Shown: one piece after another, positions 35,854 through 44,148 of the stretch
Position numbering within the stretch: position 1 is the stretch's first letter
How the letters are laid out: each line of letters opens with the position of its first letter
Position numbers and translations under genes: made by a program
From: Thalassoglobus sp. JC818
GTDB lineage: Bacteria > Planctomycetota > Planctomycetia > Planctomycetales > Planctomycetaceae
NCBI RefSeq assembly: GCF_040717535.1
Contig: NZ_JBFEFI010000005.1
Span: 124,001-188,000 of the forward strand
DNA: 64,000 nt
Direction of reading: 5' to 3'
The notes under the pieces: model-generated
Told to the model about the DNA's origin: nothing
Databases searched by the model: none
Seen by the model: only the letters and a program-made list of their open reading frames with translations

Positions 35854-36303
35854 CTACCCTTTGTTTTTGTAGACCATGACTTTCACGATATCCTTGGCAC
35901 GACTTCCCTCGATTTCGAGTCGCTGCACGAGTTGATCGATGAATTCCTTCTCTTCGCTATCGACCACTCCGTCAGCCAGAACAATGTCGCAAGCGTTAGC
36001 AAAGACGGTCTCGCGAAGCTCAGGCGGGACAGCGGGAATCGCTTTTTCGAGCAGCTTCTCCGGCCCCCCTTTCTTGAGCGTCCCCATCAGACGATCCATC
36101 ATGTTTCCGAAGTGTTGCCCCGACAGCCGGGAGTAAAGATTCATCCGGCCGAGAATTGTCATCAGGCTTTGGACCTCTTCGTCAGCGATGTGACCATCGC
36201 AGGCAGATGCTCCCAACAGCACACCGGCAACCCCTTCCTGGGGTCCGAATGGTTTTTCAGTAAATGAACCGGAATCGCCAAGAACGTCGTCGAACAGTGA
36301 CAT
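35854..36303 (-). CDS. TerB-like protein (paralogue 1)
   Basis: A 149-residue helical protein of the TerB-like family (tellurite-resistance TerB superfamily). It holds two copies of the motif that marks the fold: LLGASACDGHIADEEV near residue 35 and ACDIVLADGVVDSEEKEFI near residue 108, the acidic residues being likely metal (calcium) ligands. About 60 percent of positions look shared with the next gene at 36389-36832, so they arose by tandem duplication. TerB-like proteins occur in stress and phage-resistance gene sets, but nothing else of the ter system is present here. Function unknown. Confidence 0.82.
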   Translation of the reverse strand: MSLFDDVLGDSGSFTEKPFGPQEGVAGVLLGASACDGHIADEEVQSLMTILGRMNLYSRLSGQHFGNMMDRLMGTLKKGGPEKLLEKAIPAVPPELRETVFANACDIVLADGVVDSEEKEFIDQLVQRLEIEGSRAKDIVKVMVYKNKG

Positions 36304-36388
36304 GATTGTATCCTGAATCGTGGTGAAAGATGCTTAAATGCCGAGGCCAGGAAAGATTGAGACTGGCAGCGAACGGGATTTCTCGTCG

Positions 36389-36832
36389 TTAACCCTTGTT
36401 CTTGACGATCATGATTTCCGCGATCAACTTCGCGTCGCCGCTGTCGATTTTCAGGCTCCGTCGCAGGTTTTCGATGAACTTCTTTTCATCTTCTTCCACC
36501 ACTCCATCAGCCAGCACAATATCGCAAGCGTTTGCGAAGGCTGTGTTCCCCAATCCATCCGGCAATCCGGCAGCACATCCTTCAATCAGAAAATCGACAC
36601 CCTTCTTCTTAATGACTCCGTGCAACTTGTTGAGCATCGAATTGAACTGCTTTTCGTTCATTCGCTCGTAGAGTTTCATCCGGATCAAAGCAGTGACCAG
36701 CCCCTGAACTTCATCATCAGCAATGTGTCCATCACACGCGCTCGCACCGAGTAGAATGCCTGCGAACGCCTCTTGGGAGGTCAACTTGCCTCCACCTTCC
36801 ATGCCGCCAAACAACGAATCAAAGATACCCAT
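36389..36832 (-). CDS. TerB-like protein (paralogue 2)
   Basis: A 147-residue TerB-like protein, the tandem paralogue of the one at 35854-36303. The two acidic motifs are LLGASACDGHIADDEV and ACDIVLADGVVEEDEKKFI, and both proteins end in NKG. The N-termini differ (Gly-rich MGIFDSLFGGMEGGG here). A strong Shine-Dalgarno-like GAGGAGA lies upstream of the start on the minus strand. The 85-base spacing to the downstream paralogue suggests joint transcription. The gene is divergent from the PQQ-propeller gene. Function unknown. Confidence 0.82.
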   Translation of the reverse strand: MGIFDSLFGGMEGGGKLTSQEAFAGILLGASACDGHIADDEVQGLVTALIRMKLYERMNEKQFNSMLNKLHGVIKKKGVDFLIEGCAAGLPDGLGNTAFANACDIVLADGVVEEDEKKFIENLRRSLKIDSGDAKLIAEIMIVKNKG

Positions 36833-37211
36833 CGAACGATGTCTCCTCAGGAACGGACTTTGTTGAATCAGTCACCGCCTGCGAAGAAATCGGAAACGAT
36901 GTCTGCCGGAATCGAAGTTCTGAAGCGTAAATCGGAAAGGTCGTCAGCGAACTCTCCCGGGCTTGACTGGGTGATGACCAGATCGCATTGTCCAAGGGAG
37001 TTCACAAGTAATGAGCGATCAGCTCAGAAAGGTAAATCAGCTTACTCTTATGTTTGTACGGTATCTCTCGAAACGCCGCCGTTCAACCAAAGTCTCCATT
37101 CAGATTGAGACAATTCGTGGCGAATTTTGACTTTTCTCGGAACTATTCCGATTGCACGTCGTTTCAACCAAGAATGCTTATCGCCATCCATTCGTGCGGA
37201 AAGGACTCGGG
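36833..37211. other. Divergent promoter region
   Basis: This 379-base gap separates the divergent TerB-like and PQQ-propeller genes and must hold both promoters. An in-frame extension of the propeller protein up to 37152 adds residues that do not look like a signal peptide. No operator or RNA was identified. Confidence 0.35.
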
Positions 37212-38624
37212 ATGATTCGACGTGGATTTCTTGCTTGGTCGATGTGTGCTTCTCTGTGTGCATCTTTGACAGTCACGTCAACTGTTCATTCAGACGACTG
37301 GATGCGGTTTCGCGGCCCAAACGGATCTGGAGTCAGCGCAGACGATTCCATCCCAACCGAGTGGAGCGACACAGAGAACTTATCCTGGAAAGCTGAACTC
37401 CCCGGTCCTGGTTCTTCCAGTCCAATCATTGTGGGCGATCGCGTTTTCATCACCTGCTGGTCAGGCTATGGAATTGATTCGGACAATCCCGGCAGCAAGG
37501 AAGACCTCAAGCTCCATCTGGTCTGCCTGAATCGCACCGATGGAGAAATCCTCTGGGCGGCCGACATTGAACCAACCGGGAAAGAAGAAGACTACCGGGG
37601 CATGTTCGCACAGCATGGTTATGCGTCCCATACTCCAGCTTCCGACGGGAAAAACATCTACTGCTATTTTGGTAAGTCCGGCGCGGTCGCTTTCGATCTC
37701 GACGGAAACCGTTTGTGGGAAACATCAATTGGAACAGAAAGTGATCCGCGTGGCTGGGGATCAGCCTCCAGCCCGGTTCTGGTCGGCGACAAAATGATCA
37801 TCCCCGCAACGGCAGAAAGCCAGGCACTCGTCGCTCTCAACAAAGAGACCGGAGAAGAAATCTGGCGTCAGGAAGCACAAGGATTCACCGGCACCTGGGG
37901 TACACCAGTTGTCTGTCTAAGAGAAGACGGACTGGAAGACCTAGTCATTGGAGTTCCCTACGAGGTCTGGGGTTTCAACCCTGAAACCGGAAAAATGCGA
38001 TGGTTCGCGGAGTCTGTCGATTCCGACTCGATGTGCTCGAGCGTGATTGAACACGACGGCACAATTTACCTCATTGAAGGTCGCAGCGGCGGATCGGTCG
38101 CCATCCGTTCTGGTGGCAAGGGTGATGTCACCGAGACAAACGTTCTCTGGTCGGGACGGGAACGGGGTCGAATTTCGACGCCGATCTTCTTCGACCAACG
38201 GATTTACTGGATCAGCGGCGGGATCGTCAGTTGTATCGACGCCAAAACCGGAGACCAACTCTTTCAAGCTCGTCTCCAAAGCGGAGGAGAGAGTGGCAGA
38301 GATCAACAATCTTCCGACCGCGACGGCTCACGTGAAAGTGCTCGCGGTGGCCCCGGTGGACAATTCAGCCGTGGAGGCGGAGGGCGTTCACGCGGCGGAA
38401 TGGGTGGCCAAAGCTATGCTTCTCCAGTCGTCGCTGGGAATCGCATGTACTACGTCGATCGATCCGGAACGACATACGTCGTCGGCCTGGGCGATGAGTA
38501 TGAACTACTCGCCACAAACCAGTTCTCAGAAGACGAAAGCGACTTCAGCGGAACCCCCGCCATCAGCGACGGACAACTGTTCATCCGCTCGAACAAATTC
38601 CTCTATTGCGTCGCTGAAGAGTAA
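37212..38624 (+). CDS. PQQ-like beta-propeller protein with Arg/Gly/Ser-rich insertion
   Basis: A 470-residue exported beta-propeller. The ATG at 37212 provides the signal peptide (MIRRGFLAWSMCASLCASL). Propeller repeats include DDWMRFRGPNGSG, NRTDGEILWAADI, ALNKETGEEIWR, GFNPETGKMRWF and IDAKTGDQLFQ. A stretch of about 45 residues (about 375-420) of Gly, Arg, Ser and Gln interrupts the last blades, an unusual low-complexity insertion. The remaining blade sequence (YASPVVAGNRMYYVDRSG) is typical. It is the second propeller in the window but shares only the fold with the one at 16660. No catalytic residues could be assigned. Confidence 0.87.
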   Translation: MIRRGFLAWSMCASLCASLTVTSTVHSDDWMRFRGPNGSGVSADDSIPTEWSDTENLSWKAELPGPGSSSPIIVGDRVFITCWSGYGIDSDNPGSKEDLKLHLVCLNRTDGEILWAADIEPTGKEEDYRGMFAQHGYASHTPASDGKNIYCYFGKSGAVAFDLDGNRLWETSIGTESDPRGWGSASSPVLVGDKMIIPATAESQALVALNKETGEEIWRQEAQGFTGTWGTPVVCLREDGLEDLVIGVPYEVWGFNPETGKMRWFAESVDSDSMCSSVIEHDGTIYLIEGRSGGSVAIRSGGKGDVTETNVLWSGRERGRISTPIFFDQRIYWISGGIVSCIDAKTGDQLFQARLQSGGESGRDQQSSDRDGSRESARGGPGGQFSRGGGGRSRGGMGGQSYASPVVAGNRMYYVDRSGTTYVVGLGDEYELLATNQFSEDESDFSGTPAISDGQLFIRSNKFLYCVAEE

Positions 38625-38646
38625 GTTTGCGAGACGACAAGACATG

Positions 38647-38680
38647 AAAGATGAAGTTGCCCTTGCGCAACTTCATCTTT
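38647..38680. terminator. Bidirectional terminator
   Basis: AAAGATGAAGTTGC and GCAACTTCATCTTT form a perfect 14-bp stem with a six-base loop. The stem itself supplies A/U runs at both ends. It separates the convergent PQQ-propeller and holB genes. Confidence 0.8.
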
Positions 38681-38762
38681 CACTTTGATCGATCAGTAAC
38701 CGCAGACCGCTTTAAAGAAGCCCACTCCATCACCTAGAAATCAGGCGTGGCTGCAACTTGCT

Positions 38763-39764
38763 CTACACAGGAACCGGAGTGCGGGCCAGTCTTCCGAGAT
38801 CATCAATGAGCGACGCACGACAAAGTGGCACTGGCATTGTTTGATTGAGGTGCAGCTCTGTCTCGATGCACCGATCGATCATTTTCCCGAGGCGATCCGC
38901 ACTCATCGGGTCCGAACCGGCTCTGAGCCGTTTTCGCATTCCGTCGATGAAGAAGCGATTCGCCCAACGCATGGTCTGACGTTGTCGTGAAGCATCGCCG
39001 CCAATTTCGTCGAAGACAGCATCAAGCATTTTGGAAGCTTGCAATGGATTCGTCGGCAAAACAGAGAACGTTTGCTCCACCACTGAGCGAAGCTGCAGCA
39101 AAGCGGGGTCAAGGAATTGTCGAGCAGTTGTCAGAGATCCTTCGGCAAACGGAACGATCTTCTGAGCCTCTTCCAGCGTCTCGACGTCTTTCGATTCGAC
39201 CATCAGTTCGGCGAGGTCCTCGTCCGGCAATGGAGAAAAACGCACGGGCTGACAACGCGATCGAATGGTCGGAAGAATGAGGTCACTCTCGGTCGCGATC
39301 ATGAAAATCATCGCTCCCGGTGGCGGCTCTTCCAGCGTTTTGAGGAACGCATTCGCCGACTCGGTGTTCATTTTCTCGGCATCGTCGACGATGGCAATTC
39401 GTCGGCTGGCAGACATCGGCCGCATGGAAATATCATGACACAAACCTTCGCGGCCGCGATTCTCTTCCTCACCGACGATCAAGCTGATGGGAAGAATGTT
39501 CTTTCCTTCCGGACACTCAACCGTCAATAAATCCGGATGGGTGCCTGCGATCACCTGACGGCAGGCAGAGCACTCTCCGCACGCTTCAAACTCCTCATCG
39601 GCGTGCGTCGTGCAAAACAGAGCCTGCGTCAACATTTTGGCAAACAGCCGCTTCCCGATGCCTGATGGACCAACCAGCAAATACGCGTGCGAGGTCCGCC
39701 CTCGCTGAATTGCGCGGCGGAACATCTCGACCTGCTGTTGATGACCGCGGAGTTGTTGCCACAT
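38763..39764 (-). CDS. holB: DNA polymerase III subunit delta prime
   Basis: A 333-residue AAA+ clamp-loader subunit. It has the Walker A-like GPSGIGKR (32-39), a zinc module with C51, C62, C65 and C68 in the characteristic CGECSAC arrangement, the Walker B region RIAIVDDAEKMNTESANAFLKTLEEPP, and SRCQPVRF as sensor 1/arginine-finger region (ILPTIRSRC). In the clamp loader delta prime acts as a stator and does not normally hydrolyse ATP, although this sequence keeps a good P-loop. The first 13 bases of the repeat family (TAGAGCAAGTTGC) recur over its stop codon. The tadA gene is divergent, 201 bases upstream. Confidence 0.9.
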   Translation of the reverse strand: MWQQLRGHQQQVEMFRRAIQRGRTSHAYLLVGPSGIGKRLFAKMLTQALFCTTHADEEFEACGECSACRQVIAGTHPDLLTVECPEGKNILPISLIVGEEENRGREGLCHDISMRPMSASRRIAIVDDAEKMNTESANAFLKTLEEPPPGAMIFMIATESDLILPTIRSRCQPVRFSPLPDEDLAELMVESKDVETLEEAQKIVPFAEGSLTTARQFLDPALLQLRSVVEQTFSVLPTNPLQASKMLDAVFDEIGGDASRQRQTMRWANRFFIDGMRKRLRAGSDPMSADRLGKMIDRCIETELHLNQTMPVPLCRASLIDDLGRLARTPVPV

Positions 39765-39965
39765 GGCGAAATTTCAAGATTGAAGTGATTGACAAGTTGA
39801 ATGGAATTGGGCAAGGTGCCAGCACGTTTCTATCTTAGTGGATCACGCTGAATTCTGAAGACCTCACCGCACGGGTTTGAATTCTGTTTCCGCCCGGACT
39901 CAATTGGTGAGAAAAAGAACTCCACTTTCTCAGCTTACTCGAATTTAAAATGGTATTGAGAATCG

Positions 39966-40454
39966 ATGCTGAACACGCCAATGACCATCGACGAAATCCA
40001 TCAACGATGGATGTGGCAAGCGATCGATCAGGCACATCGTGCTTTTGAACAGGACGAAGTTCCCGTCGGTGCCATCGTTGTGCATCAAGACCGCGTGATC
40101 GGTGAAGGATACAATCTGCGAGAGACACTCAAAGATCCGACAGCCCATGCGGAGATGATCGCTATCACTCAGGCCGCCGAAGCACTGGGATCGTGGCGGC
40201 TCATCAACTGCACGTTGTACGTCACTCTCGAACCCTGCCCAATGTGTGCCGGTGCGATCGTTCAATCACGTCTCCCGAATGTCGTCTACGGAACAGATGA
40301 TCCGAAGGGAGGAGCTTGCAACACGCTCTACCAGATTACGGACGATCCACGGCTAAATCACAGATCAAACGTGACAGGTGGAGTCCTCCGCGATCAGTGT
40401 CGTGCACTGCTCCAGGAGTTTTTCGCAGAGCAGCGAGCCAAGGGAAAGAAGTAG
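39966..40454 (+). CDS. tadA: tRNA-specific adenosine deaminase
   Basis: A 162-residue cytidine/adenosine deaminase-fold enzyme making inosine at the wobble position of tRNA-Arg(ACG). Zinc and catalytic residues are H61 and E63 in HAEM and C91 and C94 in PCPMCAGA; the family fingerprint [10 protein letters not shown] is at 30-39. An alternative start at 39981 (MTIDEIHQR) would remove five residues; I keep the longer form, with low certainty on this point. The gene is transcribed alone, convergent with an anti-sigma gene 40 bases downstream. Confidence 0.92.
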   Translation: MLNTPMTIDEIHQRWMWQAIDQAHRAFEQDEVPVGAIVVHQDRVIGEGYNLRETLKDPTAHAEMIAITQAAEALGSWRLINCTLYVTLEPCPMCAGAIVQSRLPNVVYGTDDPKGGACNTLYQITDDPRLNHRSNVTGGVLRDQCRALLQEFFAEQRAKGKK

Positions 40455-40493
40455 TCGTTGCGGAATAAAGTGAGAAACCGCGATGAAAACTGT

Positions 40494-41315
40494 CTAAGCG
40501 AAGTTTCCGAGAATCTGCGTCAGCAGTTCCTCAGCCGAGCCTTCTTCGACAATGCAGACGTAGGCAAGATCACCGCCCGGTGACCGCCACTGCAAAATGG
40601 ATTGGCCAGAAGCGGAATAAGATTGTTCGGGCACTCCATCAAATTCGTCAGCACTGAAAGTGATTAAAACCCCGGACCACTGACGATAGCGGAACTCGCA
40701 AACCGCCACTTCGTGTTCGGGGTCATCATCGAGACTCAACCCCACAGTTTCTGAACGCGTCCACTCAGAAAGCTGTGGATCAACAAGCCCCTGAGTTTCG
40801 AAGCTCTGATCGAATGGTGACAAACGATCCCAGTCTTCAGGGCTCATCTGCTGAAGCTGAGCAAGCAGCTGTTCTTTGGCAGCATCATAAGTCAGACGCT
40901 GCTGTGGATCTGCAGGAGTCCACTGAAACATCATCACAACGAGCACGCTAGCGACAGCTGTCCCCGCAATCACCCATTTCAGCAGTGACCGTCCGCGATG
41001 GCCCTGCCGAACCTTAGCTGGAATGTCGGAATCAGTAGCTGTCTCGTCAGATTGCACAGCGTCGACTGACTCTTTCAGATCATAATCTTCGAGTGCCGAA
41101 GTTGCGTTCAGGAGTCGATCTTTCAATCCCTCTGGAATTGCGACATCGAGTAGCTGCTGGCGAAGCTGCTGATCGAAGGCTGTCTGAAGTTCTGCATAGC
41201 GACGACATTCAGCACAGCCCACCAGATGAGACGACAGAACGTCATCGGTCTCGCGTTCCCCGGCGGGGAGGCAATCGATCCGTTGACGAATTCCGTCGCA
41301 CTCTCGAATGTTCAC
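40494..41315 (-). CDS. Zinc-finger anti-sigma factor, membrane-bound
   Basis: A 273-residue anti-sigma factor candidate. A GTG at 41315 makes the N-terminus (VNIRECDGIRQRIDCLPAGERE) fit the anti-sigma zinc-finger family, with the ZAS motif HLVGCAEC near residue 30; an ATG 19 codons upstream is an alternative. A membrane helix (about 112-132, WVIAGTAVASVLVVMMF) separates the cytoplasmic sigma-binding domain from a C-terminal periplasmic part (about 140-273) that I do not recognise. It lies 196 bases downstream of an ECF sigma gene on the same strand and should hold that sigma factor inactive until an envelope signal arrives. Confidence 0.82.
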   Translation of the reverse strand: MNIRECDGIRQRIDCLPAGERETDDVLSSHLVGCAECRRYAELQTAFDQQLRQQLLDVAIPEGLKDRLLNATSALEDYDLKESVDAVQSDETATDSDIPAKVRQGHRGRSLLKWVIAGTAVASVLVVMMFQWTPADPQQRLTYDAAKEQLLAQLQQMSPEDWDRLSPFDQSFETQGLVDPQLSEWTRSETVGLSLDDDPEHEVAVCEFRYRQWSGVLITFSADEFDGVPEQSYSASGQSILQWRSPGGDLAYVCIVEEGSAEELLTQILGNFA

Positions 41316-41511
41316 CTGTTGTCCTGTCCAAAACGAGAGAATTCTTCTCGATGCGAATTCCGCTCGACGCATGCCTCTTCGATGTTGTGATCTATTGAAG
41401 TTTCGATCGATGTTCCCGAGTTCACCGCATTCAAGATTTACTCGTTGAGTGTTACCTCAGAATCACGGGCTTGGGAATCCGAATCGACGCAAAATACTCA
41501 ATCAAAACGCT

Positions 41512-42126
41512 CTATCGATCCCGGTGTTCGGCCGGAACTTCCGTTGCAGGATTGTCTCGGGACGAATCACCTTCAGCGAGGTCTGACGTTCCATCTTCTC
41601 TGGAGAGACGCTCACGGAGGACGCTTCGCGCCCGCGAAAGACGACTCATGACAGTTCCAATGGGAACCCCCAGAAGCTCGCTGATTTCCTTGTATCCCAT
41701 CTCCTCGAAGTAGTGGAGAAGGAGTGGGGTTTTGTAATGTTCTGGAATCTCATTCAACGCAGCCTGAAGCGTCTCCTCGTCGAAGAGAAACGTCTCAGAA
41801 TCCGAGTCGTTGGACGAAACCGCTACTTCCTCAAATGCCGCGACCATTCTCTCGTCCCGTTGCCGAGCTTTGAGAAAAGAGTTGCGGACAATCGTCAACA
41901 GCCAGCCACGAATCCGGTCCAGATCTTGAACCTGATGCCGTTTACGACAAGCTGTGAGGAATGCCTGTTGAGTCAGATCTTCTGCATCTGCGTGACTACC
42001 GGAGAGCCGATACGCGAATCGATATAGGTCTGCGTAGTGATCTTCAACGAGATCCCCGACAGAGTTCAGATGTGATGAGCGCTCAGACTGCATGTCCTCA
42101 ATATCTTGATCCAATCGCACGGACAT
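41512..42126 (-). CDS. ECF-type RNA polymerase sigma factor
   Basis: A 204-residue sigma factor with region 2 (about residues 20-95: YADLYRFAYRLSGSHADAEDLTQQAFLTA and RIRGWLLTIVRNSFLKARQR) and region 4 (about 120-170: LLLHYFEEMGYKEISELLGVPIGTVMSRLSRAR). An acidic spacer (SSNDSDSETF) and an acidic C-terminal tail are present. The zinc-finger anti-sigma gene follows downstream. Upstream of the start lies a 27-base two-box motif duplicated with a 38-base shift. The gene is likely to direct its own operon, as many ECF factors do. Confidence 0.92.
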   Translation of the reverse strand: MSVRLDQDIEDMQSERSSHLNSVGDLVEDHYADLYRFAYRLSGSHADAEDLTQQAFLTACRKRHQVQDLDRIRGWLLTIVRNSFLKARQRDERMVAAFEEVAVSSNDSDSETFLFDEETLQAALNEIPEHYKTPLLLHYFEEMGYKEISELLGVPIGTVMSRLSRARSVLRERLSREDGTSDLAEGDSSRDNPATEVPAEHRDR

Positions 42127-42129
42127 TTA

Positions 42130-42194
42130 TTCCACAGAATGTGCCGAATTTGAGGATTTCATCTATCTTCCACAGTTTCCAATGGATTTGAGGA
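42130..42194 (-). promoter_or_regulatory. Two-box motif duplicated at 38-bp phasing upstream of the ECF sigma gene
   Basis: Two 27-base units (42130-42156 and 42168-42194) share TTCCACAG and, ten bases later, ATTTGAGGA, with a diverged centre. Both boxes are repeated at exactly 38 bases. The proximal unit overlaps the ribosome binding region of the gene starting at 42126. Read on the coding strand the boxes are TCCTCAAAT and CTGTGGAA. Two binding sites for a regulator, or duplicated promoters, would explain the conservation. Confidence 0.5.
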
Positions 42195-42425
42195 GGTTTT
42201 GGCCTCGCTGGTCGCTGCCTGAGTTCATTCTCGACAGCGGATGCCACGCACCAGACAGTAGAACACTTTTACGGAGAGAATGGCACTCTCTCCACAGTTG
42301 GCCCCACTTCGAGGGCTTTTTGAGCTGATTGTCCCTGTTTCATTACCCTCGAAAACGACGAACTCCTTGCCAAATCAGCGAGGGGACAGCACAACTCGAA
42401 CCAGTCGTCAGGAATTCCAGGTGTG

Positions 42426-42440
42426 GGGGTGACTCACCCC
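42426..42440. promoter_or_regulatory. 15-base palindrome GGGGTGACTCACCCC
   Basis: Perfect 7-bp inverted repeat around one base, about 137 bases upstream of the DUF1501 start codon. It may be an operator; as a hairpin its loop would be too small, which favours a protein-binding role in DNA. Confidence 0.45.
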
Positions 42441-42576
42441 GCGCCGCCAATCAATTACGTCGATCGGGGAAGTCGATGTCAAAATTTGTTGATGAATGTG
42501 TTAGGATTCAAGGCCGACTCTCCGCCAGAGTCAGCCCACCTACGATCTTCGACTGTTGACTAAAGGCTCCCACCTC

Positions 42577-44040
42577 ATGCACATCAATCGTCGACATTGG
42601 CTCAAATCGACAGCGTGCGGATTCGGATCGCTCGCAATGCAAAGCCTCCTGACCCAGCAGGCCAGTGCCGACCGACCGAATATTTCCACTTCTGAAGCTG
42701 CAGCTTCGCAACACGCTCAATCTCTCAGAGCCAATCCGCTGACCGCTCGCGCCCCCATGTTCGCACCGCGAGCGAAGCGAGTCATCTTCCTGTTCATGCA
42801 GGGAGGACCGAGCCAGATCGATACGTTCGATTACAAACCGCAACTCTTCAAACACCACGGAGAGTCTTTCAAGTTTCGCGATGCTCGAAAGCTGGCCAAA
42901 GGCAGTGACGACACCGAAGAGAAGTTGATGCGGCCGATGTGGAAGTTCCGTCAATACGGAGAAACTGGCCACTGGGTGTCTGACCTCTTGCCGCACATCG
43001 GGAAGCAAGTTGACGACCTGTGTTTCATCCACAGTATGCACACGAACGGAGTCGCTCACGGCCCGAGCACTCTCTTCCTGCATACCGGTGCTCTAAATCT
43101 GATTCGACCGTCGATGGGCGCCTGGATCAGCTATGGGCTCGGAACCGAAAACGAAAATCTGCCAGCGTTCGTCACGATCTGCCCAACTTCTGCAAATGGT
43201 GGTCCCCGGAATTACTCCAACGCGTTTCTGCCGTCATGTCATCAAGGGACCCCGCTCGGGAGAGCCGAACAGCCCTCTCGAAATGCTGCCATTCGTCACA
43301 TCGAAAACTCGAGTCTGTCCACAGCTCAACAACGCGAGCAGTTCGAAATGCTCCGCCAATTGAATGCAAAACAAATTGGCTCGCAACCTGATCCAGAACT
43401 CCAAGCTGTCATCGCATCCTACGAACTCGCGTGGCGGATGCAGCATCACGCACCACAACTGCTCGACCTTTCTCAAGAACCGAAGTCGATGCACGAAGCC
43501 TACGGACTCCTCAACCCGGAGACTGAAGACTTCGGGCGGCAGTGCCTGATGGCTCGAAGGATGTCCGAAGCAGGGGTCCGTTTCGTTCAGGTCAACTATG
43601 CTGACAATGGATCGAACCCACGTTGGGATCAGCACAGCAAAATGGAACGTCACGCGACCCACGCCAAAGCGACCGATCAACCGGTCGCCGCACTCATTCA
43701 GGACCTGAAGCAGCGTGGCCTGCTGGAGGACACTCTCATCTGGTGGGGAGGCGAATTCGGGCGGAATCCTTTTGCCCAAAATTCGGATGGCCGCGATCAC
43801 AATCCGAAGGGGTTCACACACTTTCTCGCAGGTGGTGGTGTTCGTACCGGATTCAGCTACGGAGCGACCGACGAATTCGGGCACGAAGCGGTCGAAAACA
43901 AAGTTCACATGCACGACCTGCACGCCACCGTTCTGCATTTGCTCGGAGTTGATCACGAACAGCTCACCTATCGACACGCGGGGCGCGACTTCCGATTAAC
44001 TGATGTCGAAGGCCATGTCGTGAAAGAAATCTTCGCTTAA
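42577..44040 (+). CDS. DUF1501 protein (sulfatase-like fold), exported
   Basis: A 487-residue DUF1501 protein. The ATG at 42577 begins MHINRRHWLKSTACG, a Tat-type signal with a twin arginine, followed by a moderately hydrophobic stretch. Family features are RVIFLFMQGGPSQIDTFDYKP, the MGAWISYGLGTEN motif, WDQHSKMERHA, WGGEFGRNPFAQ and GRDHNPKGFTHFLAGGGVRTGFSYG. Compared with the copy at 9715 the protein keeps the complete domain but has a longer linker after the signal. As with that copy, no DUF1549/DUF1553 partner precedes it. The gene is flanked by the regulatory gap upstream and a hairpin 41 bases after its stop. Confidence 0.9.
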   Translation: MHINRRHWLKSTACGFGSLAMQSLLTQQASADRPNISTSEAAASQHAQSLRANPLTARAPMFAPRAKRVIFLFMQGGPSQIDTFDYKPQLFKHHGESFKFRDARKLAKGSDDTEEKLMRPMWKFRQYGETGHWVSDLLPHIGKQVDDLCFIHSMHTNGVAHGPSTLFLHTGALNLIRPSMGAWISYGLGTENENLPAFVTICPTSANGGPRNYSNAFLPSCHQGTPLGRAEQPSRNAAIRHIENSSLSTAQQREQFEMLRQLNAKQIGSQPDPELQAVIASYELAWRMQHHAPQLLDLSQEPKSMHEAYGLLNPETEDFGRQCLMARRMSEAGVRFVQVNYADNGSNPRWDQHSKMERHATHAKATDQPVAALIQDLKQRGLLEDTLIWWGGEFGRNPFAQNSDGRDHNPKGFTHFLAGGGVRTGFSYGATDEFGHEAVENKVHMHDLHATVLHLLGVDHEQLTYRHAGRDFRLTDVEGHVVKEIFA

Positions 44041-44081
44041 GACGACTGCTGTCTACACCTTGAACATCTTCACAGCCAACT

Positions 44082-44099
44082 CCAACAATTCGTTGTTGG
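44082..44099. terminator. Hairpin CCAACAA-TTCG-TTGTTGG
   Basis: A perfect 7-bp stem with a TTCG tetraloop, between the DUF1501 stop and the BNR gene start. There is no U tract, so it may be a processing or stability element or an attenuator for the sialidase-like gene. Confidence 0.45.
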
Positions 44100-44148
44100 T
44101 AGCGATCTGTTCGGGAATCCTCTCACCTCGCAACACCGGGAGTCTATT

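Larger units (their letters stand above)
42127..42576. other. Regulatory gap between the ECF sigma and DUF1501 genes
   Basis: The 450-base gap between divergent genes holds no supported ORF. It contains the two-box tandem duplication at 42130-42194, a third, weaker similarity near 42290-42315 and the 15-base palindrome at 42426-42440. Confidence 0.4.

Noticed and set aside
38753-38765. Possible fourth copy of the interspersed repeat at the holB stop codon
   Set aside because: Only 13 bases (TAGAGCAAGTTGC on the minus strand) are shared and no second stem follows, so it is not counted as a copy.
40455-40493. GCGG/CCGC pair between tadA and the anti-sigma gene
   Set aside because: Four or five base pairs over a long A-rich loop; not better than chance.
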